From Bugula neritina (taxonomy: Eukaryota > Bryozoa > Gymnolaemata > Cheilostomatida > Bugulidae), in assembly GCA_964035545.1 (NCBI GenBank), contig OZ037773.1, positions 10,480,251-10,544,250 on the forward strand: DNA of 64,000 nt. Direction: 5' to 3'. Below, piece after piece: positions 41,061 to 52,285 of this stretch (position 1 is the stretch's first letter; each line of letters begins with the position of its first letter). The translations under genes and the position numbers were made by a program. A model generated the notes under the pieces. The model was not told the DNA's origin and ran no database searches. It was given only the letters and a program-made list of their open reading frames with translations.

Positions 41061-41439
41061 TTATAATAATTGTATCTGTTTTCAAATTGTTGTACTGCAA
41101 AAATTACACTAAATGCTGTGCTGTAGCTGATCATAGAATGTGTACTTAAATTATATAATATTTAATCTCTTAGCAAGGTTTTGGTCTGTATATTCACTGA
41201 CATTCAAGGATAAATTATATATCACAGTGTAGCATATTGATACAACATATATTATATATTTTATATATGAAAAGTATATTTCTCTTTTATATAATACTTC
41301 CAATTAGTACTTTGAATTACCAGTTTGACTGTTTAGCATAAATAGCATATTTTCGTTGCGTAGCGACAAAAAGAGGTGGCTTCAATATTCAGATCATTTG
41401 TAGTTGCTTTAAGTTACTGTAGAGCTATTGGTGAGTAAC

Positions 41440-42147
41440 AATTAGAACTAAATTGTATTGTAGAGTATATACTAGATAGTGACTTGTATTGTAGAGTATA
41501 TACTAGATAGTGACTTATATTGTAGAGTATATACTAGATAGTGACTTATATTGTAGAGTATATACTAGATAGCGACTTATATTGTAGAGTATATACTAGA
41601 TAGCGACTTATATTGCAGAGTATATACTAGATAGTGACTTGTATTGCAGAGTATATACTAGATAGTGACTTGTATTGTAGAGTATATACAAGATAGTGAC
41701 TTATATTGTAGAGTATATACTAGATAGTGACTTATATTGTAGAGTATATACTAGATAGTTACTTGTATTGTAGAGTATATACTAGATAGTGACTTGTATT
41801 GTAGAGTATATACTAGATAGCGACTTGTATTGTAGAGTATATACTAGATAGTGACTTATATTGTAGAGTATATACTAGATAGCGACTTGTATTGTAGAGT
41901 ATATACTAGATAGTGACTTATATTGTAGAGTATATACTAGATAGTGACTTGTATTGTAGAGTATATACTAGATAGTGACTTATATTGTAGAGTATATACT
42001 AGATAGTGACTTATATTGTAGAGTATATACTAGATAGTGACTTATATTGTAGAGTATATACTAGATAGTGACTTGTATTGTAGAATATATACTAGATAGT
42101 GACTTGTATTGTAGAGTATATACTAGATAGTGACTTATATTGTAGAA
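41440..42147. repeat. 31-bp minisatellite ending at the start codon of lectin-like gene 1
   Basis: About 22 units containing GTAGAGTATATACTAGATAG. The last unit, TTGTAGAATAT followed by GCCATCTAG, is a diverged copy whose substitutions create the ATG at 42149. Confidence 0.95.
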
Positions 42148-42148
42148 T

Positions 42149-43333
42149 ATGCCATCTAGTGAGAGAGTATTTGTCACCCTGCTATGTCTCATAACGCCGA
42201 GCCTGGCCACGCCCATATGTCAGACTACAAAGAAGGTGACACTCAGTAACGACACGTTTTCATACGCACTGTGCTATGCAGGAAACGTAACGAGTATGGC
42301 TGAGAGCCAAAAGATTTGCTCCGATTACCTCTACGGCGGTAGTCTAGTGACTTTTGAGGACGAAGAGGAGTTTGACTTTATAAATAGATTTATTCAACTC
42401 ACCGGTATCATAGGCATCTGGTTCTTTGGCAGAGGTGAGAGCTTGTTTAGCTCACTGAATATACACAAAATAAATTGTATATAAGTTTGATTTAAGTGGC
42501 TTTTTATAGTCTTGATGTAAAGGTATTATTTGCAGTATATGTTAGTGTTCCAACAGTAAAGTGCTGTTGAAAAGAACACAATAGACTGCCCTCTAGACAT
42601 CAGTTGATGACTCCTGTTTTTACGTCTGCAATGCTCCATCAGAGCACGCTTTGACATTACCTTTCTTTCTCTGCTTTCATTAGAGAACCAACTTAACAAC
42701 ATCTCAGAGTTATCTCTCCATGATTTAGTGATTTCTCACAACTAAACATTAAAGTGAAATTATTCTCACATTTATCACCATGTCTATTTTTATGCTAAAT
42801 TTTTTGTTGAATTTGTTTTATTTACAGACGAATTCACGTATATGCCAGGATTTGTCCAGAGGAAAAGCAACGGCAGCGACGAGTTGCTGACGGGAGAGTA
42901 TTACTGGATTGACAAGCTCAACACTACAGTAACCAATGAGAGCTCCACATACTGGCAGCCATTTTCCTTCGTCATCACTAACTACAGTCAGCAGATGCAG
43001 TCGGTGAAACTCAACGCTAACTTCGTGTTGAACGGGAGAGGTGAATGGTTCCCCGGAGAGAGTGTGACTGGAGGCAGATCTCAGACTACAATGGACGGAG
43101 TTATCTGTAAGAGAAGAGGCGCGTACGGAGATGATATTGTGGGCACAACTCCTGAACTGGAAGAGCTGCTGACCACCAGTTTGCCTCAGCAGGATTCAGA
43201 GGGCGTCAAGGAGAGCAGAAGGAACACAGAGAGCACCACTCGACTACGCCCTGCGCTCTCAGCTAGTCTCACACTCAGGGCGTGTAAAGAAACAGTAACA
43301 GTGCTGGCTTTAGCAGTTTTACTTTGCATATGA
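42149..43333 (+). CDS. Lectin-like GPI-type surface protein 1 (two exons)
   Basis: Exons 42149-42434 and 42828-43333; about 263 residues. A signal peptide (FVTLLCLITPSLA) is followed by the shared domain: a cysteine near the SMAESQKIC helix, then GGSLVTFEDEEEFDFI, MPGF, GEYYWIDKLNTTVTNESSTY-WQPF, NFVLNGRGEWFPG and GVICK. This pattern resembles a C-type lectin-like domain but lacks the EPN or WND calcium and sugar residues. N-glycosylation sites are frequent (NVT, NTT, NES). The tail ends in a hydrophobic stretch (VLALAVLLCI) with no cytoplasmic tail, typical of a GPI signal. It is the only cluster member with an intron in the domain. Confidence 0.75.
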
Positions 43334-44819
43334 CCTCTAGTGCAGATATCATCAATAACTCAATGGAGATGAGTATTAGAACTCAATGATTAGAAACCGA
43401 GTCAAGCCGTTATTATTATCTGCAACTTACAGCTGACTGGGGCATCAAACTGTTTGCTGTTAGATTGTTTTACCTGGAATAACAAATACAAATATACAAT
43501 ATATACATACATTATAAATATATACACTAATGCATTATTATATGCATATATAAGTAAGCTCGTAAATATATTAGCTACACAAGAATATATATCATATTAT
43601 TATTATTAAGTAATATATCATTATTATAGTTTACTATAAAAAACCTTTACACATTTTGCATCTTTTACAAAGATACAAAAGTTAACACGAACAATTTCAA
43701 CAATACAAGTGAAGACAACTCTGTGTAGCATGTTATGTTGACGTTCTCAGTCTATGAGAAGACAACCCTGTATAGTATATTATGCTGACGTTCTCAGTCT
43801 ATGAGAAGACAACCCTGTATAGTATATTATGTTGATGCTCTCAGTCTATGAGAAGACAACTTTATATAATGTAATATGTTTTAACTGCAGCTTACTTCTC
43901 ATGTTTTGAAATTCAATTATATTTGTTTAAAATCTGTTTAACGAAACTGATCTCAATAAATGAAAAAAATATATTTAACAAATTATTTTATTAGTTACTG
44001 ACCAGTGCAAAAGTAGAATCAGACTTACAATCAACACTGGTATGTGAAGTATTCATTATTGCAGACTTCTATTTATATTGACTTGTTAGGAGCTCATACT
44101 TAGGTTAGGGAGATCATACTTAAGTTCAGTTCTTTGAGTTTTCTGTGGACTTTGATTCAGAGTTCTGTAAACTAATATATAACTTGGAATGCTACAAACT
44201 AGTACACTGAACCACTAACTCTGTTCAAAAGGTGATACAACAATCTACTTCTTTTATTAAATCTGCAGCATTCAGAGAAAGAATTGAAAAGTTTGTTCTT
44301 TTAAATATTTTCTATTGAGTTATTTTGGTAACTGGTACTAAACTACATGCAGGATACCGAATCCAACAATTAACCTCCTTAGAGCAAGGAGATAATCTCT
44401 ACAAGCTAACTCTTAACTAATTGTCAGTCTTCTGTATTGTGAAGAGAAACTTCTTGAAGGAAGAATTTTGTGAAATTAAATAAATTATTTAAGTCAAGCT
44501 AAGCCAAGTTGTCCAGTTGTTATATTTTACTAAATAGTAAACATTTTCAAAATTCCAAATTAATAATTATTGAGACTAAAATGGATATTTATACAATTTT
44601 GGCAAAGCTAGCAAAGCTAGTTCAAGCCCTAAATTTATCTGACGGTTTTGTTACTGACAATATATTGATATTCTGATGCTGTTAGATTAGACCTGCAAGA
44701 TGCCAGCTGTGTGATGGAGACCGGTCAACTGGCTCTGTGTATTCATGTGTCATAGTCTCTCTAAAGTCTTACATACTAACTGACTACATTGTAGCTAAAG
44801 ACTCAACATTGGCCAGTCT
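43334..44819. other. Spacer between lectin-like genes 1 and 2
   Basis: AT-rich. A 54-bp unit (TCAGTCTATGAGAAGACAAC) is repeated about three times at 43720-43870. No gene seen. Confidence 0.6.
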
Positions 44820-45545
44820 ATGGCTAGATGTACGAGTATAACATTGGCTGTCTTGTTCCTAGTCTACGCAGCTGCAGACAACTCCAACTGTGACCTCAGA
44901 GAGCACGAAGTAGGCAATGTCACGTTCGAGTACAAGGTGTGTAAGGACGACACTCCTGTCACGCAGTTTGCTAGTAGCACGTTGTGTAATGTCGCTCTAC
45001 CCGGCAGCCATCTTGTCACCTTCAAAACCAAAGATGAATTTGATTTTGTCTTAGAATTTCTCAGCAGTACGACACTCATTTCATCAAACGACTTCCGATT
45101 TATTCCAGGGTTCTATCATCACAAAAGAGGAAGTCCTGAAAATCTAATCTCTCAGAAGTTCTACTGGCTAGACGATATCAACACCAGGGTGACAGAGAAC
45201 AGCTCCACCTACTGGCAACCCTTCAACAGTCACATCACTCAGTTTGCCAGCCTCAACGAGAGTCAGCAACAGCTTGCCTACTTCGTCATGAATATCCAGG
45301 GAGAAGTCCTTCCTGGTGGCACTTTTCTTGTAGAGGAAACACAGACGGCCGTTAGCGGGTATGTGTGTAAGAAGGAAAAGGGAGCGCTGTATGAAACTGT
45401 AGCAATCTACATCCCGTCTCCTCCCGGGACTACGGCAGACTCAGATCAGCAGCAGATCGGAGTGTCGGCTGCAACAGAAAATATCATCTCTAATTACATA
45501 TTAGCAGTACTTTCTCTCCTGCTCATAGAATATCTGAACTTGTAA
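44820..45545 (+). CDS. Lectin-like GPI-type surface protein 2 (single exon)
   Basis: 241 residues from ATG 44820. Signal peptide ITLAVLFLVYAAADN. Domain landmarks match the cluster: CNVALPGSHLVTFKTKDEFD, IPGF, FYWLDDINTRVTENSSTY-WQPF, YFVMNIQGEVLPG, GYVCKK. The C-terminus is hydrophobic (YILAVLSLLLIEYLNL), as for GPI attachment. AATAAA at 45705-45710. Likely an extracellular membrane-anchored protein; ligand unknown. Confidence 0.75.
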   Translation: MARCTSITLAVLFLVYAAADNSNCDLREHEVGNVTFEYKVCKDDTPVTQFASSTLCNVALPGSHLVTFKTKDEFDFVLEFLSSTTLISSNDFRFIPGFYHHKRGSPENLISQKFYWLDDINTRVTENSSTYWQPFNSHITQFASLNESQQQLAYFVMNIQGEVLPGGTFLVEETQTAVSGYVCKKEKGALYETVAIYIPSPPGTTADSDQQQIGVSAATENIISNYILAVLSLLLIEYLNL

Positions 45546-46069
45546 ACTTGTTGGCTTAATATTTTCTGAACATGATTTAAATATTGTTTGCAAAGGGATT
45601 TCCCAAGTGGAACATTATGTATACAGACTGTTCTCTCTGTTTAAGACTTGTTCTGCTATTAACTCATTAGCAAACGTTGTGAAAACTTTTTGATAACTTA
45701 AATTAATAAAAGACTCTAAATAAAGTGTATAAAGCTTCATGAAAATTGCAATATTTTATTATGTCAAAGATCATTTGAATGTTACCAAAACAATTGATGC
45801 TATTGTTTAAATACTTGACATTTCTGAAAGTAAAATCATATCATATTAAGTTTGTTTTCTTTAAGTAAAAACTTTTAATTCAAAAGTGAATGTAAATAGT
45901 TGGACTACATCGCCAATAGGCTTGATGGATCAAATTGTACTGCTTTACAGCTGCTTCTTTGTATAGGTGGAACAACTTCAAATCTCTGTTTTGTTTCACA
46001 GAAATTACTAGAAAGTTAACTTAATTGCTCGTTTACGGTGAAATTTAATTCGACCTGTGCTGATTGCCG
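45546..46069. other. Spacer between lectin-like genes 2 and 3
   Basis: Contains the gene 2 poly(A) signal and presumably the promoter of gene 3; nothing further is recognisable. Confidence 0.5.
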
Positions 46070-46726
46070 ATGACCATGAGCACACTGGGTGTGATCACAT
46101 TATGTCATCTGATAGTTCTTGCGTCTTCATCAACCGAGGAGTGTGTGTCTGGGGTACACAAATTGAACGGCGCTCTTTTCCCCTACACGGCGTGCCACGG
46201 CATGAATGTCACCGACCTTGAGTCAAGTCGAAACGCCTGCATGGCTCTGACTCCAGTCAGTGATGTCATCACTTTCACCGATGAAAACGAATTTGTTTTT
46301 ATCTCACACTTGATCACTCAGCTATCCCAGATCTCACCCAAAGACTTCAAATACATGCCAGGCCTGTTTCAGACTAGCAGGGATAACAGATTTAACCCGG
46401 AAACTGGTGACTATTACTGGATTAATGAGCCAAACACAACAATTACGAATGAAAGCTCGAGTTACTGGCAGCCATTTGACTTTGTCATCACCAGGTTTAA
46501 TGAGCAGTCATTGTATATAAAACAAAGGAGCACGTTTGTACTCACCGGGTTAGGTGGTTTGTTTTCAGGGGGAAGTCTCACTTGGTCCAAATCTGTCACT
46601 CCATTCAATGGAATTGTATGCAGAGGAATTCTGCCACAATCTTTAGCAAATGGAGGGCATTGTGCTTCCTACCAAATTCTGTTCATGCTTGTTGCATTCT
46701 TGACACTCGTATTGGTGTTTAATTAA
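46070..46726 (+). CDS. Lectin-like GPI-type surface protein 3 (single exon)
   Basis: 218 residues from ATG 46070 (MTMSTLG; the second Met is equally possible). Signal peptide VITLCHLIVLASSS. Four cysteines, the domain SDVITFTDENEFVFI, MPGLF, GDYYWINEPNTTITNESSSY-WQPF, TFVLTGLGGLFSGG, GIVCRG, and a hydrophobic C-terminus (ILFMLVAFLTLVLVFN). Very close to gene 4 except for a patch before the last cysteine. AATAAA at 46773-46778. Confidence 0.75.
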   Translation: MTMSTLGVITLCHLIVLASSSTEECVSGVHKLNGALFPYTACHGMNVTDLESSRNACMALTPVSDVITFTDENEFVFISHLITQLSQISPKDFKYMPGLFQTSRDNRFNPETGDYYWINEPNTTITNESSSYWQPFDFVITRFNEQSLYIKQRSTFVLTGLGGLFSGGSLTWSKSVTPFNGIVCRGILPQSLANGGHCASYQILFMLVAFLTLVLVFN

Positions 46727-47869
46727 CTGGTGATACACAGCAACGCTTCACTCAGGTTTGCAACAAGCGATTAATAAAACATTTTCTTATAAACTGCTAT
46801 ATTATTATATTATATTATATTATTATTATATTGAACTTATATCACTCCAGTTTCAATAATAAAAAGCTTTTTGTTTTTTTACCAGTTGAATTCTAACAAA
46901 TTAATAATTAAATACTTTTCCAGGATAGTCTTTTAAACTCTGAAACTCTTATAGGAAAAAAGCAAAAACGTAAAGTCTTTCAGCTGTGTAAGACGTTGGC
47001 TAAAACTTCATATAGGTACAACTCGAGAACATACAATTGGCGTTTTGTTATTTTATAGTATATGTTATGCTATCTCATATAATATTGTATTAAATGATAT
47101 ATTAGAAGTAAGCCTGCAAACTAAATGTTCAACACCTGATGAAGACTGATGAGAGGTAAACTTGCTGCAGCTCAATTAAAGCCATACAACAATAACTTGC
47201 AATAAATATTTCAAATACTTGTAATATGGTGATATTTCTTGAAACTATTATGAATTAGTAAGTTGCTATTAACCTATGACAATAGTCTATCTCACTTTGA
47301 CATAGAAATTCTCACTTACTATATAGTACTGTTACTTTAGAATAGAAGTGTTGTTCAGTTTCTCACATTTAGCCAGTCATATTTTTATTGCAAAACTGTT
47401 GATGTATTTTTAATACTGAATGTAGCGTTTTCTTACACTAAATTAACTTATCATCATTCCTTGTTATGGTAAACATGTTGATATGATAAATGTTATTATA
47501 TAGTAAACATGTGTGTACTAAATTTAATAAAATCACCCAGCATGGAAGTTCCTGAGAATAGCTATATATGTCCAAGGCTGTTCAAGTGTTACTGGAATAA
47601 GTTATGCTATACTCCCAGAGCTTATGATTTCCCAATGTAAACTTGAGTTTGATCTCTTCTGCTTGCATGTGGAGGATACAACTTCAAGTCTTCCTTCTGT
47701 TTGTCGAAATTGATAGAAAATTTATTTCAATATGAAAAGCAAACAAAAAGAATGTTCTAATGCTCGTTCCCAGGGAACTTTAATTTAACTAGTGAAATCT
47801 AATTTTTTCAGACAATATATTCTTATCTGTATTTGAAAATAATCTAAATATTGTTTGTGTAGATCGCCG
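46727..47869. repeat. Spacer between lectin-like genes 3 and 4, duplicated after gene 4
   Basis: Part of this spacer (about 47160-47420) resembles 49380-49600 (shared ATTTCAAATA and GTGATATTT blocks and the same order), showing that gene plus 3' flank were duplicated as a unit. Confidence 0.6.
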
Positions 47870-48526
47870 ATGACCATGAGCACACTGGGTGTGATCACAT
47901 TATATCATCTGATAGTTCTTGCTTTTTCGTCAACAGAGGAGTGTGTGTCTGGGGTACACAAATTGAACGGCGCTCTTTTCCCCTACACGGCGTGCCACGG
48001 CATGAATGTCACCGACCTTGAGTCAAGCCGAAAAGCCTGCAGGGCTCTGACTCCAGTCAGTGATGTCATCACTTTCACCGATGAAAACGAATTTGTTTTT
48101 ATCTCACACTTGATTACTCAGCTATCCCAGATCTCACCCAAAGACTTCAAATACATGCCAGGTTTGTTTCAGATTAGCAGGGATAACAGGTTTAACCCAG
48201 AAACTGGTGACTATTACTGGATTAATGAGCCAAACACAACAATTACGAATGAAAGCTCGAGTTACTGGCAGCCATTTGACTTTGTCATCACCAAGTTTAA
48301 TGAGCAGTCACTGTATACAAAACAAAGGCGCACGTTTGTACTCACCGGGTTAGGTGGTTGGCTTCCAGGAGGGAATGTCGGAGATCGGCCTGAATCTGAC
48401 ACTCCATTCAGTGGAATTGTATGCAGAGGAATTCTGCAGCAATCTTTAGTGAATGGAGGACGTTGTGCTTCCTACCAAATGCTGTTCATGCTTGTTGCAT
48501 TCTTGACACTCGTGTTAAAAGTTTAA
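47870..48526 (+). CDS. Lectin-like GPI-type surface protein 4 (single exon)
   Basis: 218 residues from ATG 47870, tandem duplicate of gene 3 with only scattered changes over most of its length. Same signal peptide type (VITLYHLIVLAFSS), four cysteines, the GDYYWINEPNTTITNESSSY-WQPF core and hydrophobic tail (LFMLVAFLTLVLKV). The segment before the last cysteine (LGGWLPGGNVGDRPESDTPF) differs strongly from gene 3. AATAAA at 48617-48622. Confidence 0.75.
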   Translation: MTMSTLGVITLYHLIVLAFSSTEECVSGVHKLNGALFPYTACHGMNVTDLESSRKACRALTPVSDVITFTDENEFVFISHLITQLSQISPKDFKYMPGLFQISRDNRFNPETGDYYWINEPNTTITNESSSYWQPFDFVITKFNEQSLYTKQRRTFVLTGLGGWLPGGNVGDRPESDTPFSGIVCRGILQQSLVNGGRCASYQMLFMLVAFLTLVLKV

Positions 48527-50016
48527 GGTTAAAGGTCACAGGTCAACCTGCCATAAGTTTACAGCATTAAGACTTTCTGTCGGGTTTTCATCTAATAATT
48601 CAAAGAAACATGTTCTAATAAAACTTATATTATAATAAACGTGTATTATTATATTGAAGCTGTCATTTCAATATATTAAAGCTTGTAGTAGTTTCAATCT
48701 TTAATTATTTTTGTTACTGTGTCAGCTTGGATGCACACAAACTAATAATTTAATATTTTTCTCAAAATAGCTTTTTAAAATCTGAATTTCTCAGAAAAAA
48801 AAACAAAAACTAGCATAGGCTAATATTTTAGCTATGTAGGAAAAGGATAAAACTTTGTAGAAATCAGTAATGGGTATGTTGTTGTAGTTTAGTAGACTAT
48901 TACAGGTGTGGTTTATGGAGTGCGGGACTGCTGGTTCATAATCTGAGAGTTGAGGAGTTGTTACGTTGTTATGAACAACTATATTTACACAACTAATTAC
49001 AAAAAGCAAAGTATAAACAATAAAAAGATTAGAATACACAAGTGACTAGCTTAACTCTATATCTATCTCTATACTTATAACTCTATATCTATCTCAATAC
49101 TCAGTTTCTCTCTGCACTTGGTCATATTGCACTGTATTGTATTATACAATAATAACTTATATGTTACATCTGTAAAATAATTGCCCCCTTCCAGGATACG
49201 AACCACAGACCTCTGGCTTGCAAGCATGCATGCTAACTAATTATACAACATCATTACACTATATTAAGTTATATGATATTGCATCACCTTACATTACATT
49301 GCATGATAATAATATAATATTATAAATAACAATACAAACATTTAAACCCTGACAAATATGGATGACATTCCAATTTCCTACAGATATTTTGAAGCCATAC
49401 AACAACAACTAGCAATAATATTTCAAATATTTTGGTGATATTTTTTGAAGCTATCATAGAATGGTAAGTTGATATTAAAATATAACATTAATTTAATCTA
49501 CTCTGATGCAGCGGTTGCCATTGATTATAGTAGTGATATTTTAGAATAGGAGTGTTGTACATTTAAACCATCACAGTTTTCACACATTTAAGCAGTTGGA
49601 TTTATATTCAAGCTAAACTATAAAAGCAATTTTGGGTAAAAATGTCACAGGCAATATGGCACAAATGGAAAGTTTGTAAAAATGTTACACTGGTGTTAAT
49701 ATTTCTCAAGCCCCAGCCCCTAAAGCCTCCACCGACCTTAAACCTTCACCCCAAACCAGAAACTCCTTCCAAACCCCAAATTCAAACATCATCTTAAATT
49801 CCTACCCCCCTCTTAATATTGAATTTTTGCCACTTTAGTTAACTTTTACTGTGCCATTATTGCCTGTATTATGTTTACTGGACATTATGGAAGCAGTATT
49901 ACAAGTTGCTGTCTATTTTAATGCCAAGTGTAAATTATTTTCAACAACAAATAAACTTATGATAAACAGCAGCATAGTTTGCTTTTTTTTTGTTTAGATT
50001 TGAGATCAAGTTCAAA
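48527..50016. other. Spacer between lectin-like genes 4 and 5, with a SINE-like fragment
   Basis: About 49190-49255 (minus strand) has a B-box-like GGTTCGTATCC and a weak A box, suggesting a tRNA-derived fragment. A C-rich, A-rich segment at 49700-49810 is odd but non-coding. Remainder AT-rich. Confidence 0.45.
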
Positions 50017-50988
50017 ATGTTTGGAAAGATCTTGGTATTTGGAGCCTTTTGCATGGCTCTATTGACAGGCGCCATGACAAAAGCAGCCTGTCTATCTAGT
50101 ACCTATGCTAGAGACAATCAAAACACATTCTCGTACACTGCGTGCAGTGACAAGAATGTGACCAACCTCAATACTAGCCGAGAGGCGTGTGAACAAATTG
50201 CTCCTCTCAGCGACGTCATCACATTTGCCAATGCCTTGGAGTTCGACTTTGTCAATAATTTAATCGAGGCTCTGACTAGCGGGTCACCGGCCGACTTCCA
50301 TTACATGCCGGGGTTCTTCCAAAGAGATAGGGATAACAGATTCAACCCAGAGACTGGAGAATACTTCTGGATCGATGACTTGGTCACAAACGTCACAGAG
50401 AAGAGCAGCTCCTATTGGCAGCCTTTTGCTGATCTGATTACGAATTTTGACAATCAAACGCTGCAGCTACGCCAGACACAGACGTTTGTACTGAATGGTA
50501 TTGGACAGCTTTTTCGAGGACAAGCTATCAAATCTGATATTTCTATAACTCCATTTGATGGGGTTGTTTGCAGGGATGTACACCCGCAACCAACCACACC
50601 ATCACCTGTCACTAAACAACCACATGCCACTACACCACCACCTGTCGCTACACAACCACCTGTCACTACACCACCACCTGTCGCCACACAACCACCTGTC
50701 ACTACACCACTACCTGTCACTACACCACCACCTGTCACTACACCACTACCTGTCACTGCACAACCACCTGTCACTGCACAACCACCTGTCACTACACCAC
50801 CACCTGTCACTACGCAACTACCTGTCAATACTACTGAGCCTCCCACTTCAGTCTCCTCACAAGTAACAACTGAAAATGCTGAGGAAACTGCTAAGGCAAA
50901 GTCCAAAGCAGCTTCTAACCAGCAGCAAGCACTCATCACAGCCGTGACAGCGCTGTTGGTAGTAGCAAATGCGGTCATTGACTTTTAG
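50017..50988 (+). CDS. Lectin-like GPI-type surface protein 5 with Thr/Pro mucin-type stalk
   Basis: 323 residues from ATG 50017. Signal peptide ILVFGAFCMALLTGAMTKA, then four cysteines and the family core (SDVITFANALEFDFV, MPGFFQRDRDNRFNPETGEY, FWIDDLVTNVTEKSSSY-WQPF, FVLNGIGQLFRG, GVVCRD). Unlike its paralogs it then has about 85 residues of repeats such as TTPPPVTTQPPV, made by a coding minisatellite at about 50590-50830. Such Thr/Pro stalks are usually O-glycosylated spacers. The C-terminus is hydrophobic (ALITAVTALLVVANAVIDF). AATAAA at 51060-51065. Confidence 0.8.
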   Translation: MFGKILVFGAFCMALLTGAMTKAACLSSTYARDNQNTFSYTACSDKNVTNLNTSREACEQIAPLSDVITFANALEFDFVNNLIEALTSGSPADFHYMPGFFQRDRDNRFNPETGEYFWIDDLVTNVTEKSSSYWQPFADLITNFDNQTLQLRQTQTFVLNGIGQLFRGQAIKSDISITPFDGVVCRDVHPQPTTPSPVTKQPHATTPPPVATQPPVTTPPPVATQPPVTTPLPVTTPPPVTTPLPVTAQPPVTAQPPVTTPPPVTTQLPVNTTEPPTSVSSQVTTENAEETAKAKSKAASNQQQALITAVTALLVVANAVIDF

Positions 50989-51119
50989 AGATGACTACTC
51001 AACCATAGTGATTCACATTACTAACCAACACTCTGTATAAGCAAGCAAGCAAGCAATTCAATAAAACTTTACACTAAACATTTCAACTGCAGGTCTAATG
51101 TTGATTTTGAATTTAGAAC

Positions 51120-51670
51120 TATAGTGTGTACCTCTACTAGAATCTATAAACTAAAATACACTCATACTATAGACTAAAATACACTTATACTATAGACTAA
51201 GATACACTTATACCATAGACTAAAATACACTTATACTATAGACTAAGATATAATTATACTATAGACTAAGATACACTTATACTATATACTAAAATACACT
51301 TATACCATAAACTAAAATACACTTATACCATAGACTAAAATACACTTATACCATAGACTAAAATACACTTATACCATATACTAAAATACAAGTATACTAT
51401 AAACTAAAATACACTTATACCATTATAGACTAAAATACACTTATACTATATACTAAAATACACTTATACCATAGACTAAAATACACTTATACCATATACT
51501 AAAATACAAGTATACTATAAACTAAAATACACTTATACCATTATAGACTAAAATACACTTATACTATATACTAAAATACACTTATACCATAGACTAAAAT
51601 ACACTTATACTATATACTAAAATACACTTATACTATATACTAAAATACACTTGTACTATAGACTAAGATG
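51120..51670. repeat. 23-24-bp minisatellite
   Basis: About 23 units containing ACTAAAATACACTTATAC, in the spacer after lectin-like gene 5. A separate 38-bp repeat (CACATAGGTAAGACAACTTC, three copies) lies at 51760-51870. Confidence 0.95.
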
Positions 51671-51870
51671 CAAGTATGATATAGGCAAATAAAGTCTAAT
51701 TATATCAAGCGTGTAGCCTTAATCATAGTGTAATTGATTATCATGAAATTAGTGGCAGTAGCTAAACACATAGGTAAGACAACTTCTTTATGGCGCAAGG
51801 AAAATTAAACACATAGGTAAGACAACTTCTTTATGGCGCAAAAAACTAAACACATAGGTAAGACAACTTC

Positions 51871-52285
51871 TTTATGACGCAAGGGAGAATATCTCTTGTT
51901 GAAGGCTGCTTCATCTAGTAGATAGAAAGTTGTGATGACCAAATATTATTTGCATTTAGTAAAATCTGAAAAATTCCTTGCCTTAAACACATTCGAATAT
52001 TTGAAATTCCTGAAAGTCTATTTTCCAAATTTTCCAGAATAGTAGGATTAGGGAAGTAGTGTTAGTCTGCCAGGTTTCAGCCGAACTTGATGAAAACTTT
52101 TCCCTCCGTTTTGTTTGGTGAATGTGTCTAGATTATCCCCTAATTGTGTCACATCTGGTAAATCAAAGCAAAGCATATATGTACAAGTTCATATCGACAG
52201 GCATGAAGTTGAACTAGTACTGATGTAAAGGTGGGAGGCACTAGGCACCAACACAACATATACATACTCAGTTAATTATTTCAAC
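51871..52285. other. Upstream region of lectin-like gene 6
   Basis: Unique sequence; presumed promoter. No TATA-like or other element could be assigned with confidence. Confidence 0.4.

Noticed and set aside
40747-41134. Minus-strand ORFs over the 19-bp AT array
   Set aside because: Repeat translation (YIILYI units) without independent evidence of coding.
46064-46069. Upstream TTG start for lectin-like gene 3 (and likewise for genes 4 and 5)
   Set aside because: Non-ATG start is unlikely here; the first ATG leads directly into a good signal peptide.
49190-49255. tRNA gene on the minus strand
   Set aside because: Only a B-box-like sequence is convincing; the A box and stems are poor. Kept as a possible SINE fragment.
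50454-50978. Minus-strand ORF of 174 codons opposite lectin-like gene 5
   Set aside because: Shadow of the Thr/Pro coding repeat; no signal peptide or domain.
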